NCBI RefSeq assembly: GCF_018588885.1
Contig: NZ_JAFFIW010000025.1
Location: 19,786 to 83,785, forward strand
Source of the DNA: Mesorhizobium sp. dw_380
Lineage (GTDB): Bacteria > Pseudomonadota > Alphaproteobacteria > Rhizobiales > Rhizobiaceae
Direction: 5' to 3'
Length of the DNA stretch: 64,000 bases
Below the pieces are notes generated by a model. The model had not been told where the DNA came from, did not search any database, and saw only the letters and a list, made by a program, of their open reading frames with translations. The translations under genes were made by a program, and so were the position numbers. Below are positions 19,039-28,237 of this stretch, one piece after another (within the stretch, counting starts at the first letter, position 1; every line of letters begins with the position of its first letter).

Positions 19039-20967
19039 TCAACTCGTATGGGCGACAACCCTGGTGACCGTCTCGGGGAAGAAGTCGGGCGCAGCATGGC
19101 GCTTGCCGAACATCATGTCGTACTGAATGAGCCGGAAGTCGCGGATCGCCGGATCGATCTCCTTCTGACGCGACCAATCGGGCGTGGCCTCGCCAGCCGG
19201 GGTCAGCAGCAGGTTGCGGTCGACGACGCGATATCGCTCCCGCATCTCGCCCAGGAAGCCCGTGTAATAGGGATGGGTGATGCCCGCGGCGGTGAGGATA
19301 TGATAGGGCAGGAATGCCGGGCTGACCGTGCCGACGTTCTTGACCGGACCGGAGCGGTTCGACCAGATGATCAGCGGCGTCTCGTGATGCTCCAGTGCCG
19401 CTTCCGGCGTCGGCTCCTTGCGTGGCGCGACGTTGTCCTTCAGGAAGCCGGTCTCGACATAGACCGGACCCAGCGGCGGCAGATGGTCACCGAAGAAGGC
19501 GATAATCGTCGGGCGCTCGCGCTTCTTGGCCCATTCGATCAGGCGCTCAAGGCCGCGGTCCGCGTCGGCTGAACCCTCTGCGTAGCTCAGCAAAGAGTCG
19601 TGTGCCCATTGGCTGATCGGCGCCTGCACCGAGTGGGTCGGGTTGTAATAGCGGTTCGGTTCATAGGGGCCATGGTTCTGCAGGCTGACGGCGAAGAAGA
19701 ACACCGGGTCGTCGCTGGCGTCGGCCTCGCGGATGATTTCGTCCGTCATCGCCGCGTCCGATGCCAGCGGTCCGCGCTTTTCCATGGCCGGCAGCGTCTC
19801 CTCCGACTTGAAATCGTTGAATCCGAAATCGGCGTAGACCGCGCCCCGGTTCCAGAACCAGTTGGTGCCGGGATGGATGGCGCGCGCCTGGTAGCCCTCG
19901 CTCTTCAGGAAGGTTGCCATCGAAGGCGTCGGCGTGCGCACATATTGCTGGTAGGGGATGCTGCCGGCGGGCAGGAAGGCGTTGGAAAAACCGGTCAGCG
20001 CCTCGAATTCGATGTTGGCGGTCATGCCGCCGAATTCAGGCGAGAACATCGAACCGGAACGCAATGCCCGCACGGTGGGAATAGGATCCGGCGTGATGGC
20101 GACGCCGGGCAGCTTGGTTGGATCCCAGAAGGATTCGCTCATCACGACAATGATGTCGGGCTTTTCATTGGGCACCGAGGCGGTCACCTCAGGCTTCCCG
20201 ATAGCCGCGATCGCCTTGTCGGAATAGCCGGGTGGTGCCGAGACATGCGCCATCGGCACGTTGAGCGCGAAGGCGAGCGCGAAGCCGTTGGAGGCGTAGT
20301 TTTCCTTTTGATCCCACATGATCGGGATGATCTGCAGCCGGTCCCTGGTCCACGAGAAGGTCGCGTAATCCATGATCGAGACAAAGAAAGCGAGCAGCGG
20401 AACCGCCAGCGTCAGCCGGGCAAGGCGGCCCTTGCGGCTGAGGGCGGGGACCCTGCGGCGCCACAGCCGCCAGCCATAGACGAGCAGCGACAGGCCGGCG
20501 ACGATGCCAACGACCATGGCCAGCGCGGTCATCGGACGTTCCCGCACCAGCAGCGGCAGCAACGCGAAGATCTGGCGGGCGTAGAGGAAATCCGTCGGAT
20601 AGAGCGGATCGCCGAGATAGTGCGATTTCTGGTGGCCGACAAAAGCCAGCGACAGGGTCAAGGGCGCGACGATCATCAGGCTCTGATGGCTCCGGCCGAG
20701 CACGGCGTCGAGACCGATCAGGAGCAGCGCGAATACGACGATCGTGGTCCAGCCCGGCTTGAACGGCTGCAGGAAGAAGGAAACGGTGCCGGCGAAATCG
20801 CCGCGCACGATAAGTTCGACGGCGAACACCAGGATAGCCGAGATCACCAGGCTGATCAGCCCGTAACGGATAACCGGCCATCTCCGCCCCGGCAGATAGC
20901 CGGTGGACGGATCGTCTTCCAGGAATTGCGGCGCAGCCTTGCCGCCGCGTTTCAAACTCTTTGCCAC
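19039..20967 (-). CDS. LTA synthase family phosphoglycerol transferase-like protein
   Basis: About 642 residues with five N-terminal membrane segments followed by a large periplasmic sulfatase-fold domain. The domain opens with PDIIVVMSESFWDP, has the probable catalytic Thr in GGMTANIEFE and the metal-binding FFGDHLPPLG. Enzymes of this type transfer phosphoglycerol from phosphatidylglycerol; rhizobial relatives decorate periplasmic cyclic glucans, which is the most attractive role here, but unproven. A GTG at 20967 with GGTGGGA upstream is preferred to the ATG at 21015, which lacks a ribosome-binding site. It converges on the Tad-like gene, with stops 48 bp apart. Confidence 0.85.
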   Translation of the reverse strand: MAKSLKRGGKAAPQFLEDDPSTGYLPGRRWPVIRYGLISLVISAILVFAVELIVRGDFAGTVSFFLQPFKPGWTTIVVFALLLIGLDAVLGRSHQSLMIVAPLTLSLAFVGHQKSHYLGDPLYPTDFLYARQIFALLPLLVRERPMTALAMVVGIVAGLSLLVYGWRLWRRRVPALSRKGRLARLTLAVPLLAFFVSIMDYATFSWTRDRLQIIPIMWDQKENYASNGFALAFALNVPMAHVSAPPGYSDKAIAAIGKPEVTASVPNEKPDIIVVMSESFWDPTKLPGVAITPDPIPTVRALRSGSMFSPEFGGMTANIEFEALTGFSNAFLPAGSIPYQQYVRTPTPSMATFLKSEGYQARAIHPGTNWFWNRGAVYADFGFNDFKSEETLPAMEKRGPLASDAAMTDEIIREADASDDPVFFFAVSLQNHGPYEPNRYYNPTHSVQAPISQWAHDSLLSYAEGSADADRGLERLIEWAKKRERPTIIAFFGDHLPPLGPVYVETGFLKDNVAPRKEPTPEAALEHHETPLIIWSNRSGPVKNVGTVSPAFLPYHILTAAGITHPYYTGFLGEMRERYRVVDRNLLLTPAGEATPDWSRQKEIDPAIRDFRLIQYDMMFGKRHAAPDFFPETVTRVVAHTS

Positions 20968-21246
20968 TTTGATTTCCCACCCAGCGACAACCCACGTCAC
21001 TCGATTGTCATACAATTGTCGCGCAAAGCTAGCGCCTGTAGCGGAAATAAGAAGAGCCAGCGAACGATTCGTGAGCGGTTTTCATCAGGTGTGATCAAGT
21101 AAAAGCCCTTTCGGAACAGGTGCTCGGCGCACCGTGCGGACCTCGTGCCGGCTTGAACTGGGCTTGACTTGGCGGGCTGCCTTGCGCCACAGGCAGGGAA
21201 AATTCGTATTCTCAGGCAAGCACAACAAGTCTTCGGGAGCCCTCGC

Positions 21247-22188
21247 ATGGCCGTTGCATTCACCTTTCCGGGACAAGGCAGCCAGGCTGTCGGCATGGGC
21301 AAGGATCTCGCCGAAGGCTTTCCCGAGGCGCGCAGGATCTTCCAGGAAGTCGACGACGCGCTCGGCGAAAATCTGTCGAAGCTGATCTGGGAAGGTCCGG
21401 AAGAGACGTTGACGCTGACGGCCAACGCGCAGCCGGCGCTGATGGCGGTGTCGCTGGCTGCGATCAGGTCGCTGGAAGCGCGCGGTTTCTCGCTGAAGGA
21501 CAAGGTCGCGTATGTCGCCGGCCATTCGCTGGGCGAATATTCAGCTCTTGCCGCCGCCGGTTTCGTTTCCGTCGCCGATGCCGCGCGGCTGCTGCGCATC
21601 CGCGGCAACGCCATGCAGGCGGCGGTGCCGGCCGGCGAGGGCGCCATGGCCGCGATCATCGGGCTGGACCAGGCGGATGTCGAAGCTGCGTGTGCTGAAG
21701 CGGCGAAAGGATCGGTCTGCCAGGTAGCCAACGACAATGGCGGCGGCCAGTTGGTGATTTCGGGAGCCAGGGCGGCGGTCGAACTGGCGGCGAAACTTTG
21801 CACCGAAAAAGGCGCCAAGCGGGCGCTGATGCTGCAGGTCTCGGCGCCGTTCCACTCCGCGCTGATGACGCCGGCTGCCGAGATCATGCGCGAGGCGCTG
21901 GCTGGTGTTGCGAAGGCCGCACCGGTGGTTCCCATCGTCTCCAATGTCACCGTCACTCCAACCAGCGATCCGGACGAGATCGCGCGGCGCCTGGTCGAGC
22001 AGGTGGTTGCCCGTGTGCGCTGGCGCGAGACCGTGGAGTGGTTCGGCGCGAACGGCATCACCACGCTTTACGAGATTGGCGCCGGCAAGGTGCTTTCAGG
22101 ATTGGCGCGGCGCATCAACCGCGACATCGCCACCGCGGCCGTGGGCTCTTCGGCCGAAGTCGAGGCGGCATTAGCGGCACTTGCTTGA
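21247..22188 (+). CDS. fabD: Malonyl-CoA:ACP transacylase
   Basis: A 313-residue enzyme that loads malonyl groups onto acyl carrier protein. Visible family marks are the opening FTFPGQGSQAVGMG, the nucleophile elbow VAGHSLGEYSALA with Ser at about 94, the later QVSAPFHSALM with catalytic His, and the YEIGAGKVLSGLARR end. The start at 21247 has CGGGAG upstream; the open frame to 21169 lacks one. It begins the fab cluster, followed by an orphan antitoxin gene and fabG. Confidence 0.97.
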   Translation: MAVAFTFPGQGSQAVGMGKDLAEGFPEARRIFQEVDDALGENLSKLIWEGPEETLTLTANAQPALMAVSLAAIRSLEARGFSLKDKVAYVAGHSLGEYSALAAAGFVSVADAARLLRIRGNAMQAAVPAGEGAMAAIIGLDQADVEAACAEAAKGSVCQVANDNGGGQLVISGARAAVELAAKLCTEKGAKRALMLQVSAPFHSALMTPAAEIMREALAGVAKAAPVVPIVSNVTVTPTSDPDEIARRLVEQVVARVRWRETVEWFGANGITTLYEIGAGKVLSGLARRINRDIATAAVGSSAEVEAALAALA

Positions 22189-22248
22189 CTTGCGCAACTT
22201 GAATTCACCGACGCGTGGCCACATACATGCATCGTAACGAGGTGCGCC

Positions 22249-22473
22249 ATGCCAACATCGATCCGTCTTTCTTATGAAGTCGAGCGACGGCTGGATTCGC
22301 TTCCGGCCAAAACCGGTCGCAGTAAGGCTCACTATCTCCGCGAATTCATTGAGCGGAGCCTTGAGGACGTAGAAGATTGCCATCTTGCCGCCGAGGTGCT
22401 GGTGCGGATCAGAAGCGGCGAAGAAGGTATTTTGAAAGCCGAGGACTTCTGGAACAGCGACGTCTACAGATAG
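22249..22473 (+). CDS. Orphan ribbon-helix-helix antitoxin (RelB/CopG-like)
   Basis: A 74-residue protein. The N terminus MPTSIRLSYEVERRLDSL is a typical RHH DNA-binding strand and helix, followed by TGRSKAHYLREFIERSL. The C-terminal acidic part (EEGILKAEDFWNSD) resembles the toxin-binding tail of RelB/DinJ-type antitoxins. Such genes normally overlap a RelE/ParE toxin gene. Here the next gene is fabG, starting 41 bp later, and no toxin frame exists on either strand nearby. It may be a solitary regulator or the leftover of a lost toxin-antitoxin pair. A role in fab regulation is only speculation. Confidence 0.78.
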   Translation: MPTSIRLSYEVERRLDSLPAKTGRSKAHYLREFIERSLEDVEDCHLAAEVLVRIRSGEEGILKAEDFWNSDVYR

Positions 22474-22513
22474 CCAAATGTGACGGCTGTCCGACTTGAG
22501 AGAAGGAAAAGAC

Positions 22514-23251
22514 ATGTTCGAACTGACCGGCCGCAAGGCGCTCGTCACCGGCGCATCGGGAGGCATCGGCGAGGCGATCGCCCGCGTGCTGCATGCACAG
22601 GGCGCTATTGTCGGCCTGCACGGCACCCGCATCGAGAAGCTGGAGACCTTGGCGGGCGAACTCGGCGATCGGGTAAAATTGTTTCCGGCCAATCTATCGA
22701 ACCGCGACGAGGTCAAGGCGCTCGGCCAGAAGGCGGAGGCCGAGCTCGAAGGCGTCGATATCCTGGTCAACAATGCCGGCATCACCAAGGACGGCCTGTT
22801 CGTGCGCATGTCGGACGCCGACTGGGATACAGTGATGGAGGTCAACCTGACCGCCGTGTTCAGGCTGACCCGGGAACTGACCCATCCGATGATGCGCCGC
22901 CGCCATGGCCGCATCATTAACATCACCTCGGTGGTTGGCGTGACCGGCAATCCCGGTCAGACCAATTACTGCGCCTCCAAGGCCGGCATGATCGGCTTCT
23001 CCAAATCGCTGGCGCAGGAGATCGCCACCCGCAACATCACCGTCAACTGCGTCGCCCCGGGCTTCATCGAATCGGCCATGACCGACAAGCTCAACGACAA
23101 GCAGAAGGAAGCGATCATGGCGGCGATCCCAACGCGCCGCATGGGCACCAGCGCCGAAGTTGCGTCCGCGGTAGCCTATCTTGCCTCCAACGAGGCAGCC
23201 TACGTCACCGGCCAGACCATTCATGTAAATGGCGGCATGGCGATGATCTGA
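22514..23251 (+). CDS. fabG: 3-oxoacyl-ACP reductase
   Basis: A 245-residue SDR enzyme performing the NADPH-dependent reduction of beta-ketoacyl-ACP in fatty-acid elongation. Motifs are VTGASGGIGEAIA near residues 11-23, NNAGITKDGLFVRM, the catalytic Ser in NITSVVG and YCASKAGMIGFSK around residue 151, and the C-terminal VTGQTIHVNGGMAMI. The start at 22514 has AGAAGGAAAA upstream. It lies in the fabD-fabG-acpP-fabF order. Confidence 0.96.
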   Translation: MFELTGRKALVTGASGGIGEAIARVLHAQGAIVGLHGTRIEKLETLAGELGDRVKLFPANLSNRDEVKALGQKAEAELEGVDILVNNAGITKDGLFVRMSDADWDTVMEVNLTAVFRLTRELTHPMMRRRHGRIINITSVVGVTGNPGQTNYCASKAGMIGFSKSLAQEIATRNITVNCVAPGFIESAMTDKLNDKQKEAIMAAIPTRRMGTSAEVASAVAYLASNEAAYVTGQTIHVNGGMAMI

Positions 23252-23462
23252 ACGGGGTCGGGCCGCGTTGCGCCCGGCCTGTGAAAAGAGAGCATTTCGC
23301 CTTGGACCTCAGCCATTTTTCGTGTAATGCGGCCCGCAACCCGGCGGTTCGGGCAAAAACCGGTCCGTGGCCGTGCGTTTCCGGCAGGACCATCTTTCAG
23401 CTTGATTAGCGGCATTCTGCCCGCTAACGAAGACAGACAAACAAAAGACGAGGATGCCCCAA

Positions 23463-23699
23463 ATGAGTGATACCGCAGAGCGCGTCAAGAAGATCGTCAT
23501 CGAGCACCTTGGGGTCGATGCCGAAAAAGTGACGGAGCAGGCGAGCTTCATCGATGATCTGGGCGCTGACAGCCTCGACACGGTCGAACTCGTCATGGCG
23601 TTCGAAGAAGAGTTCGGCGTCGAGATTCCCGACGACGCGGCCGAGACCATCCTGACCGTCGGCGATGCGGTGAAGTACATCGATAAGGCTTCGGCCTGA
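23463..23699 (+). CDS. acpP: Acyl carrier protein
   Basis: A 78-residue acidic four-helix protein that carries growing acyl chains. The phosphopantetheine attachment Ser is in LGADSLDTVELVM, and the start MSDTAERVKKIVIEHLGV matches AcpP of other Rhizobiales. An alternative ATG three codons upstream (23454) exists. A 211-bp gap separates it from fabG, long enough for its own promoter, consistent with the high expression usual for acpP. Confidence 0.97.
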   Translation: MSDTAERVKKIVIEHLGVDAEKVTEQASFIDDLGADSLDTVELVMAFEEEFGVEIPDDAAETILTVGDAVKYIDKASA

Positions 23700-23733
23700 C
23701 GCTTTCAGCAGTCATCACCGGGGAGGACCTGCG

Positions 23734-24996
23734 ATGAGGCGTGTCGTCGTCACGGGCCTTGGATTGTTGTCGCCGTTCGGCATGGGCTTCGAGCACAGCT
23801 GGAAGGAACTTCTGACCGGCCGCAGCGCCGCCAAGCGCATCACCGAGTTCGAGGTGGAGGATCTTGCCTGCAAGATCGCACACGTCGTTCCACGTGGTGA
23901 CGGCAGCAATGCCACCTTCAATCCCGAGGCCGTGCTCGAGCCGAAGGAATTGCGCAAGATCGGCGACTTCATCCTATACGGGATTGCAGCCGCCGACGAA
24001 GCGCTGAAGGATTCCGGCTGGGAACCCAAGACCCACGAAGAACAATGCGCCACCGGCGTTCTGATCGGTTCCGGCATTGGCGGCATCGAAGGCATCGCCG
24101 AGAACGCGATGATCCTCAAGGAGCGCGGCCCACGCCGCATCAGCCCCTTCTTCATCCCCGGCCAGATCATCAATCTCGTCTCTGGCCAGGTTTCGATCCG
24201 GCACGGGCTGAAAGGTCCGAACCATGCCGTCGTCACGGCCTGTTCGACCGGCGCGCACGCCATTGGCGACGCGGCCCGGCTGATCATGTGGGGCGATGCC
24301 GACGTCATGGTCGCCGGTGGCGCCGAGGCACCGGTGACAAGACTGTCGATCGCCGGCTTCGCCGCTTGCCGGGCGCTGTCGACCGAGCGCAATGACGCGC
24401 CGCAAACGGCATCGCGACCCTATGACCGCGACCGCGACGGCTTCGTCATGGGCGAGGGGGCCGGCGTTGTGGTGCTGGAAGAACTCGAGCACGCCAAGGC
24501 GCGCGGTGCGAAAATCTACGCTGAGGTGACCGGCTATGGTCTCACCGGCGATGCCTATCACATAACCGCCCCCGCGGAGGACGGCGACGGAGCTTTCCGT
24601 TGCATGACGGCGGCATTGAACAGGGCCAAGCTTACACCCGCCGATGTCGACTACATCAACGCTCACGGCACCTCGACCATGGCCGACACGATCGAACTCG
24701 GCGCCGTCGAGAGGCTTGTCGGCAATGCCGCGTCGAAGATTTCGATGTCGTCGACCAAGTCGTCGATAGGACACTTGCTAGGGGCGGCGGGTGCCGCCGA
24801 AGCGATCTTTTCGATCCTCGCCATCAGAGACAATGTCGCGCCGGCGACCATCAACCTCGACAACCCGGAGCGCGAAACCGCGATCGACCTGGTGCCGAAC
24901 AAGCCTCGCTCCCGTCAAATCGACGTGGCGCTGTCCAATTCCTTCGGCTTCGGCGGCACCAACGCTTCGCTTGTGTTCCAGCGCTACAATGGCTGA
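23734..24996 (+). CDS. fabF: 3-oxoacyl-ACP synthase II
   Basis: A 420-residue thiolase-fold condensing enzyme that elongates acyl-ACP with malonyl-ACP. The Cys-His-His triad is visible: Cys in VTACSTGAHAIG at about 170, His in NAHGTSTMADTIE at about 310, and His in SSIGHLLGAAGA at about 347. The C-terminal SFGFGGTNASLVF loop is canonical. It follows acpP by 34 bp on the same strand. Confidence 0.97.
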   Translation: MRRVVVTGLGLLSPFGMGFEHSWKELLTGRSAAKRITEFEVEDLACKIAHVVPRGDGSNATFNPEAVLEPKELRKIGDFILYGIAAADEALKDSGWEPKTHEEQCATGVLIGSGIGGIEGIAENAMILKERGPRRISPFFIPGQIINLVSGQVSIRHGLKGPNHAVVTACSTGAHAIGDAARLIMWGDADVMVAGGAEAPVTRLSIAGFAACRALSTERNDAPQTASRPYDRDRDGFVMGEGAGVVVLEELEHAKARGAKIYAEVTGYGLTGDAYHITAPAEDGDGAFRCMTAALNRAKLTPADVDYINAHGTSTMADTIELGAVERLVGNAASKISMSSTKSSIGHLLGAAGAAEAIFSILAIRDNVAPATINLDNPERETAIDLVPNKPRSRQIDVALSNSFGFGGTNASLVFQRYNG

Positions 24997-25098
24997 TCGC
25001 CCGGTTGCCGGGCGATGCTTCGGCACGTCGTCAATTTTGCCATATTCGCCCCTACTCTGCCGCAGGGGATTCGTTGAGAGATCAAACGGCAGGGCGAA

Positions 25099-26373
25099 AT
25101 GAACACAGATCCGTCGGGCAACGGAGAATTCGGGCAACGGCCGGCGAGCACCGGACCCATTGTGCCGAAGACAGCCAGCGAGGCCTTGCGGCCGGAAGCC
25201 GGAACGCCGCCGCCGAAGCGCTCGCGCGCTTCGCGCAGCCAGGTCGTCGTGTTCATGAACTTCGTCATCTCCTCGGTGATGCTGATAGTTCTGGCGGCGG
25301 GCGTGGCGCTCTATTTCGGCAAGCAGGAATTCACTGAACCCGGTCCCTCGGCCAATGGCGACACCTTCCTGGTCAAGCCGAACACCGGCGTCCAGGACAT
25401 CGCCGACCAGCTTGAGCGCCGCGGACTGATCAGCGATGCTCGTGTCTTCCGCCTTGGCGTGCGTGCCTTCGGCAACGATTCCGCGCTCAAGGCCGGCGAA
25501 TACGAGATCAAGCCCCGCGCCTCCATGCGCGATATCATGGAGCTTTTGAAGAGCGGCAAGTCGGTGATGTACTCGCTGACGATCCCGGAAGGGCTGACCG
25601 TCGAGCAGGCCCTGCAGCGTATCGCCGACGAACCCGCCTTGAGCGGCGACATGCCGGCCAAGACGCCCCCCGAGGGCAGCCTTGCAACCGACACGCTGCG
25701 CTTCACGCGCGGCGCGACGCGCCAGCAGATGATCGACAAGCTGCTGGCCGATCAGAAGAAGCTGGTCGACGAGGTATGGCAGCGGCGCGCGCCGGACCTG
25801 CCCCTGGCCAACATCGAGGACTTCGTCACCCTGGCTTCGATCGTCGAGAAGGAAACCGGCAGGGGTGACGAGCGTTCGCGCGTCGCCGCCGTCTTCCTGA
25901 ACCGGCTGGCCAAGGGCATGCGCCTGCAATCCGATCCGACCATCATCTATGGTCTGTTCGGCGGCAAGGGAAAGCCCGCGGACCGCCCGATCTTCCAGTC
26001 GGACATCCAGAAGCAGACGCCTTACAACACCTATGTGATCGGCGGCCTGCCGCCGACGCCGATCGCCAATCCGGGCCGTGCAGCGCTTGAGGCCGTGGCC
26101 AATCCATCGAAGACCGACGATCTGTATTTCGTCGCCGACGGTACAGGGGGGCACGTCTTTGCCGCGACGCTGGACGAGCATAACGAGAATGTCGCCCGTT
26201 ATCGTGCGTTGCAGAAGAAGCAGGCCGACGACGCCGCCAAGGCCGCCGCTGCCGCTGGTACCGGCGGCAATGCCGACACGCCTGCTGCCGACAAGCCTGC
26301 CGACAATGGCAACAGCGACAGCACCGGTGGCGACAGTGGCGACGCCGGCGGCGATGCGGGCGATGCCCAGTGA
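25099..26373 (+). CDS. mltG: Endolytic murein transglycosylase
   Basis: A 424-residue YceG/MltG protein that cleaves nascent glycan strands. A cytoplasmic basic N terminus is followed by one membrane helix (residues about 50-72), a LysM-like part (FLVKPNTGVQDIADQL) and the catalytic domain with Glu in ASIVEKETGRG and the DPTIIYGLFGG and PYNTYVIGGLPPTPI blocks. The last 50 residues are a low-complexity Ala/Asp/Gly/Asn tail. It lies between fabF and yicC, a common rhizobial arrangement. Confidence 0.94.
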   Translation: MNTDPSGNGEFGQRPASTGPIVPKTASEALRPEAGTPPPKRSRASRSQVVVFMNFVISSVMLIVLAAGVALYFGKQEFTEPGPSANGDTFLVKPNTGVQDIADQLERRGLISDARVFRLGVRAFGNDSALKAGEYEIKPRASMRDIMELLKSGKSVMYSLTIPEGLTVEQALQRIADEPALSGDMPAKTPPEGSLATDTLRFTRGATRQQMIDKLLADQKKLVDEVWQRRAPDLPLANIEDFVTLASIVEKETGRGDERSRVAAVFLNRLAKGMRLQSDPTIIYGLFGGKGKPADRPIFQSDIQKQTPYNTYVIGGLPPTPIANPGRAALEAVANPSKTDDLYFVADGTGGHVFAATLDEHNENVARYRALQKKQADDAAKAAAAAGTGGNADTPAADKPADNGNSDSTGGDSGDAGGDAGDAQ

Positions 26374-26531
26374 GGCAAAGAAAGACGTTGCCCGGAAGGC
26401 GATAGCCTGACATTTGAAAAGAACGCCATACGTCCGATTTCGACGTACCCGCGGCGTGGTCATTTTAAGCAGCACTTGCCCCTGTCCGGAAAACTGGCTT
26501 CGGGGTAATGCGCCAGGGGTGTGCAGGCGAC

Positions 26532-27422
26532 ATGAATTTGCAGAGCATGACCGGATTTGCACGCGCCGTCGCCGAGCATGACGGCACCTCGATCGCCTGG
26601 GAGGTCAAGTCCGTCAACGGCAAGAGCGTCGAGGTGCGGCTACGGCTGCCGCAAGGTTTCGAGCGGCTGGAGCCGGCGGTCAGGCAAACGCTGCAGAAGC
26701 GTTTTGCCCGCGGCAATTTCCAGGCGACGCTGACCATCGGCCGCGCCGCCGGCGCGCAGGCACAACCCGTCGTCAACGAGGCGTTCCTGAAGGACCTCGC
26801 CGGCCTGGCCAAGCGGCTGCAGGAGCAATTCGGCGTTGCCCCCGCGACGGCTGACGGGTTGCTGTCGCTGCGTGGTGTGCTCGACATTCCCGAGACCGTC
26901 GAAACCGAAGAGGCGCGCGCCGTGCTCGACATCGCCATCATGGCTGCGCTCGACTTCGCGCTGGAAGGGCTGGAGCAGGCACGGCAGGGCGAGGGGGCGG
27001 CACTGGCTTTGCTGCTGTCTGGCCACATCGATGTCATCGAGGCGCTGACGCTGCGCGCCGAGGCGGATCCCTCACGCGAGACGGCGGCGATCCGTGAACG
27101 CATCGTCGAGCAGGTCAGGCTGCTGATGGACGCGTCCGCCAATCTGGATGCGAGCCGGCTGCATATGGAGGCGGCGTTCCTTGCGACCAAGGCTGATATC
27201 CGCGAAGAGATCGACCGGCTGAAAACGCATGTCGCGTCCGGGCGGGCCCTGCTTGAGGGCGGCGGAGCCGTCGGCCGCAAGCTCGATTTTCTGGCACAGG
27301 AATTTAACCGAGAATCGAATACGCTGTGCTCGAAGTCGAACGCCGCGGCCGTCACCGCGATCGGGCTGGAACTGAAGGCCGTGGTCGACCAGTTTCGTGA
27401 ACAGGTCCAGAATCTGGAGTAG
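26532..27422 (+). CDS. YicC family endoribonuclease-like protein
   Basis: A 296-residue protein opening with MNLQSMTGFARA and closing with LDFLAQEFNRESNTLCSKS (quoted in part), the two conserved ends of the YicC family, which is linked to small-RNA turnover and stationary-phase survival in other bacteria. The start at 26532 is the family start; a longer frame from 26508 is not supported. It is separated from gmk by 3 bp, so the two are surely co-transcribed. Confidence 0.92.
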   Translation: MNLQSMTGFARAVAEHDGTSIAWEVKSVNGKSVEVRLRLPQGFERLEPAVRQTLQKRFARGNFQATLTIGRAAGAQAQPVVNEAFLKDLAGLAKRLQEQFGVAPATADGLLSLRGVLDIPETVETEEARAVLDIAIMAALDFALEGLEQARQGEGAALALLLSGHIDVIEALTLRAEADPSRETAAIRERIVEQVRLLMDASANLDASRLHMEAAFLATKADIREEIDRLKTHVASGRALLEGGGAVGRKLDFLAQEFNRESNTLCSKSNAAAVTAIGLELKAVVDQFREQVQNLE

Positions 27423-27425
27423 CCG

Positions 27426-28100
27426 ATGGTTGCCAAGGAACCGATGGTTCCCAGGGATTTGGGGTCCCGCATTCGCCGCCGGGGGCTGATGCTCGTCCTG
27501 TCGTCGCCATCCGGTGCCGGCAAGTCGACGATCGCGCGCAACCTTCTGGAAAGCGACTCCAGCCTCGAACTGTCGGTCTCGGTCACCACCAGGCCGCGCC
27601 GCGGCAGCGAGATCGAAGGTGTTCACTACCATTTCCGCACGATGCGCGAGTTCGAACGGCTGCGCGATTCCGATGCGCTGCTCGAGTGGGCGGAGGTGCA
27701 CGGCAATTGCTATGCGACACCGCGCGAACCAGCCGAACTGGCGCTGGCGCAAGGCCGCGACATGCTGTTCGACATCGACTGGCAAGGCGCCCAGCAGCTC
27801 AAGGAGAAGATGCGCGCCGATATCGTCTCGATCTTCATCCTGCCGCCGTCGATGAAGGAATTGAAGGCACGGCTGAAGCGCCGCGCCGAGGACCAGGAAG
27901 CGGTGATCGAGACGCGGCTGAAGAACGCCCGCAACGAGATCGAGCACTGGAAGGAATATGATTTCGTCATCGTCAACGACGATCTTGACCGCGCCTTCGC
28001 CGAGGTGCGCGGCATCGTTGTCGCCGAAAGATTGCGGCGGGACCGCCGGCCGGGCCTGTTCGACTTCGTCTCGGGGTTGTTGGACGAGAAGATCGAGTGA
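27426..28100 (+). CDS. gmk: Guanylate kinase
   Basis: A 224-residue kinase converting GMP to GDP. The P-loop SSPSGAGKSTIARNL starts near residue 23, then VTTRPRRGSEIEGVHYHF (GMP binding) and DIDWQGAQQLKEK follow. The N-terminal extension of about 18 residues ahead of the core fits either ATG, 27426 or 27444. It is the last gene of the fab-mltG-yicC cluster, and a palindromic repeat downstream may terminate the transcript. Confidence 0.96.
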   Translation: MVAKEPMVPRDLGSRIRRRGLMLVLSSPSGAGKSTIARNLLESDSSLELSVSVTTRPRRGSEIEGVHYHFRTMREFERLRDSDALLEWAEVHGNCYATPREPAELALAQGRDMLFDIDWQGAQQLKEKMRADIVSIFILPPSMKELKARLKRRAEDQEAVIETRLKNARNEIEHWKEYDFVIVNDDLDRAFAEVRGIVVAERLRRDRRPGLFDFVSGLLDEKIE

Positions 28101-28109
28101 TGTCTCTTC

Positions 28110-28233
28110 CTTCTCCCCGTTCACGGGGAGAAGGTGGCCCGTAGGGCCGGATGAGGGGCGGCGCCATTCCTTCGTTGGTTCGTGCTGCCCCTCATCTGCC
28201 TGCCGGCATCTTCTCCCCGTAAACGGGGAGAAG
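28110..28233. repeat. Palindromic intergenic element, second subtype
   Basis: Two identical-armed hairpins, TTCTCCCCGT/ACGGGGAGAA, perfect 10-2-10, stand at 28111-28132 and 28211-28232, exactly 100 bp apart. Between them are inverted blocks of the GGATGAGGGGCGGC and GCCCCTCAT type. The element sits between the convergent gmk and rsmA genes and could end transcription from both sides. Confidence 0.8.
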
Positions 28234-28237
28234 AAAG

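Noticed and set aside
24778..26562. A minus-strand frame opposite fabF and mltG
   Set aside because: Shadow of mltG and fabF; no domain, no start signals.
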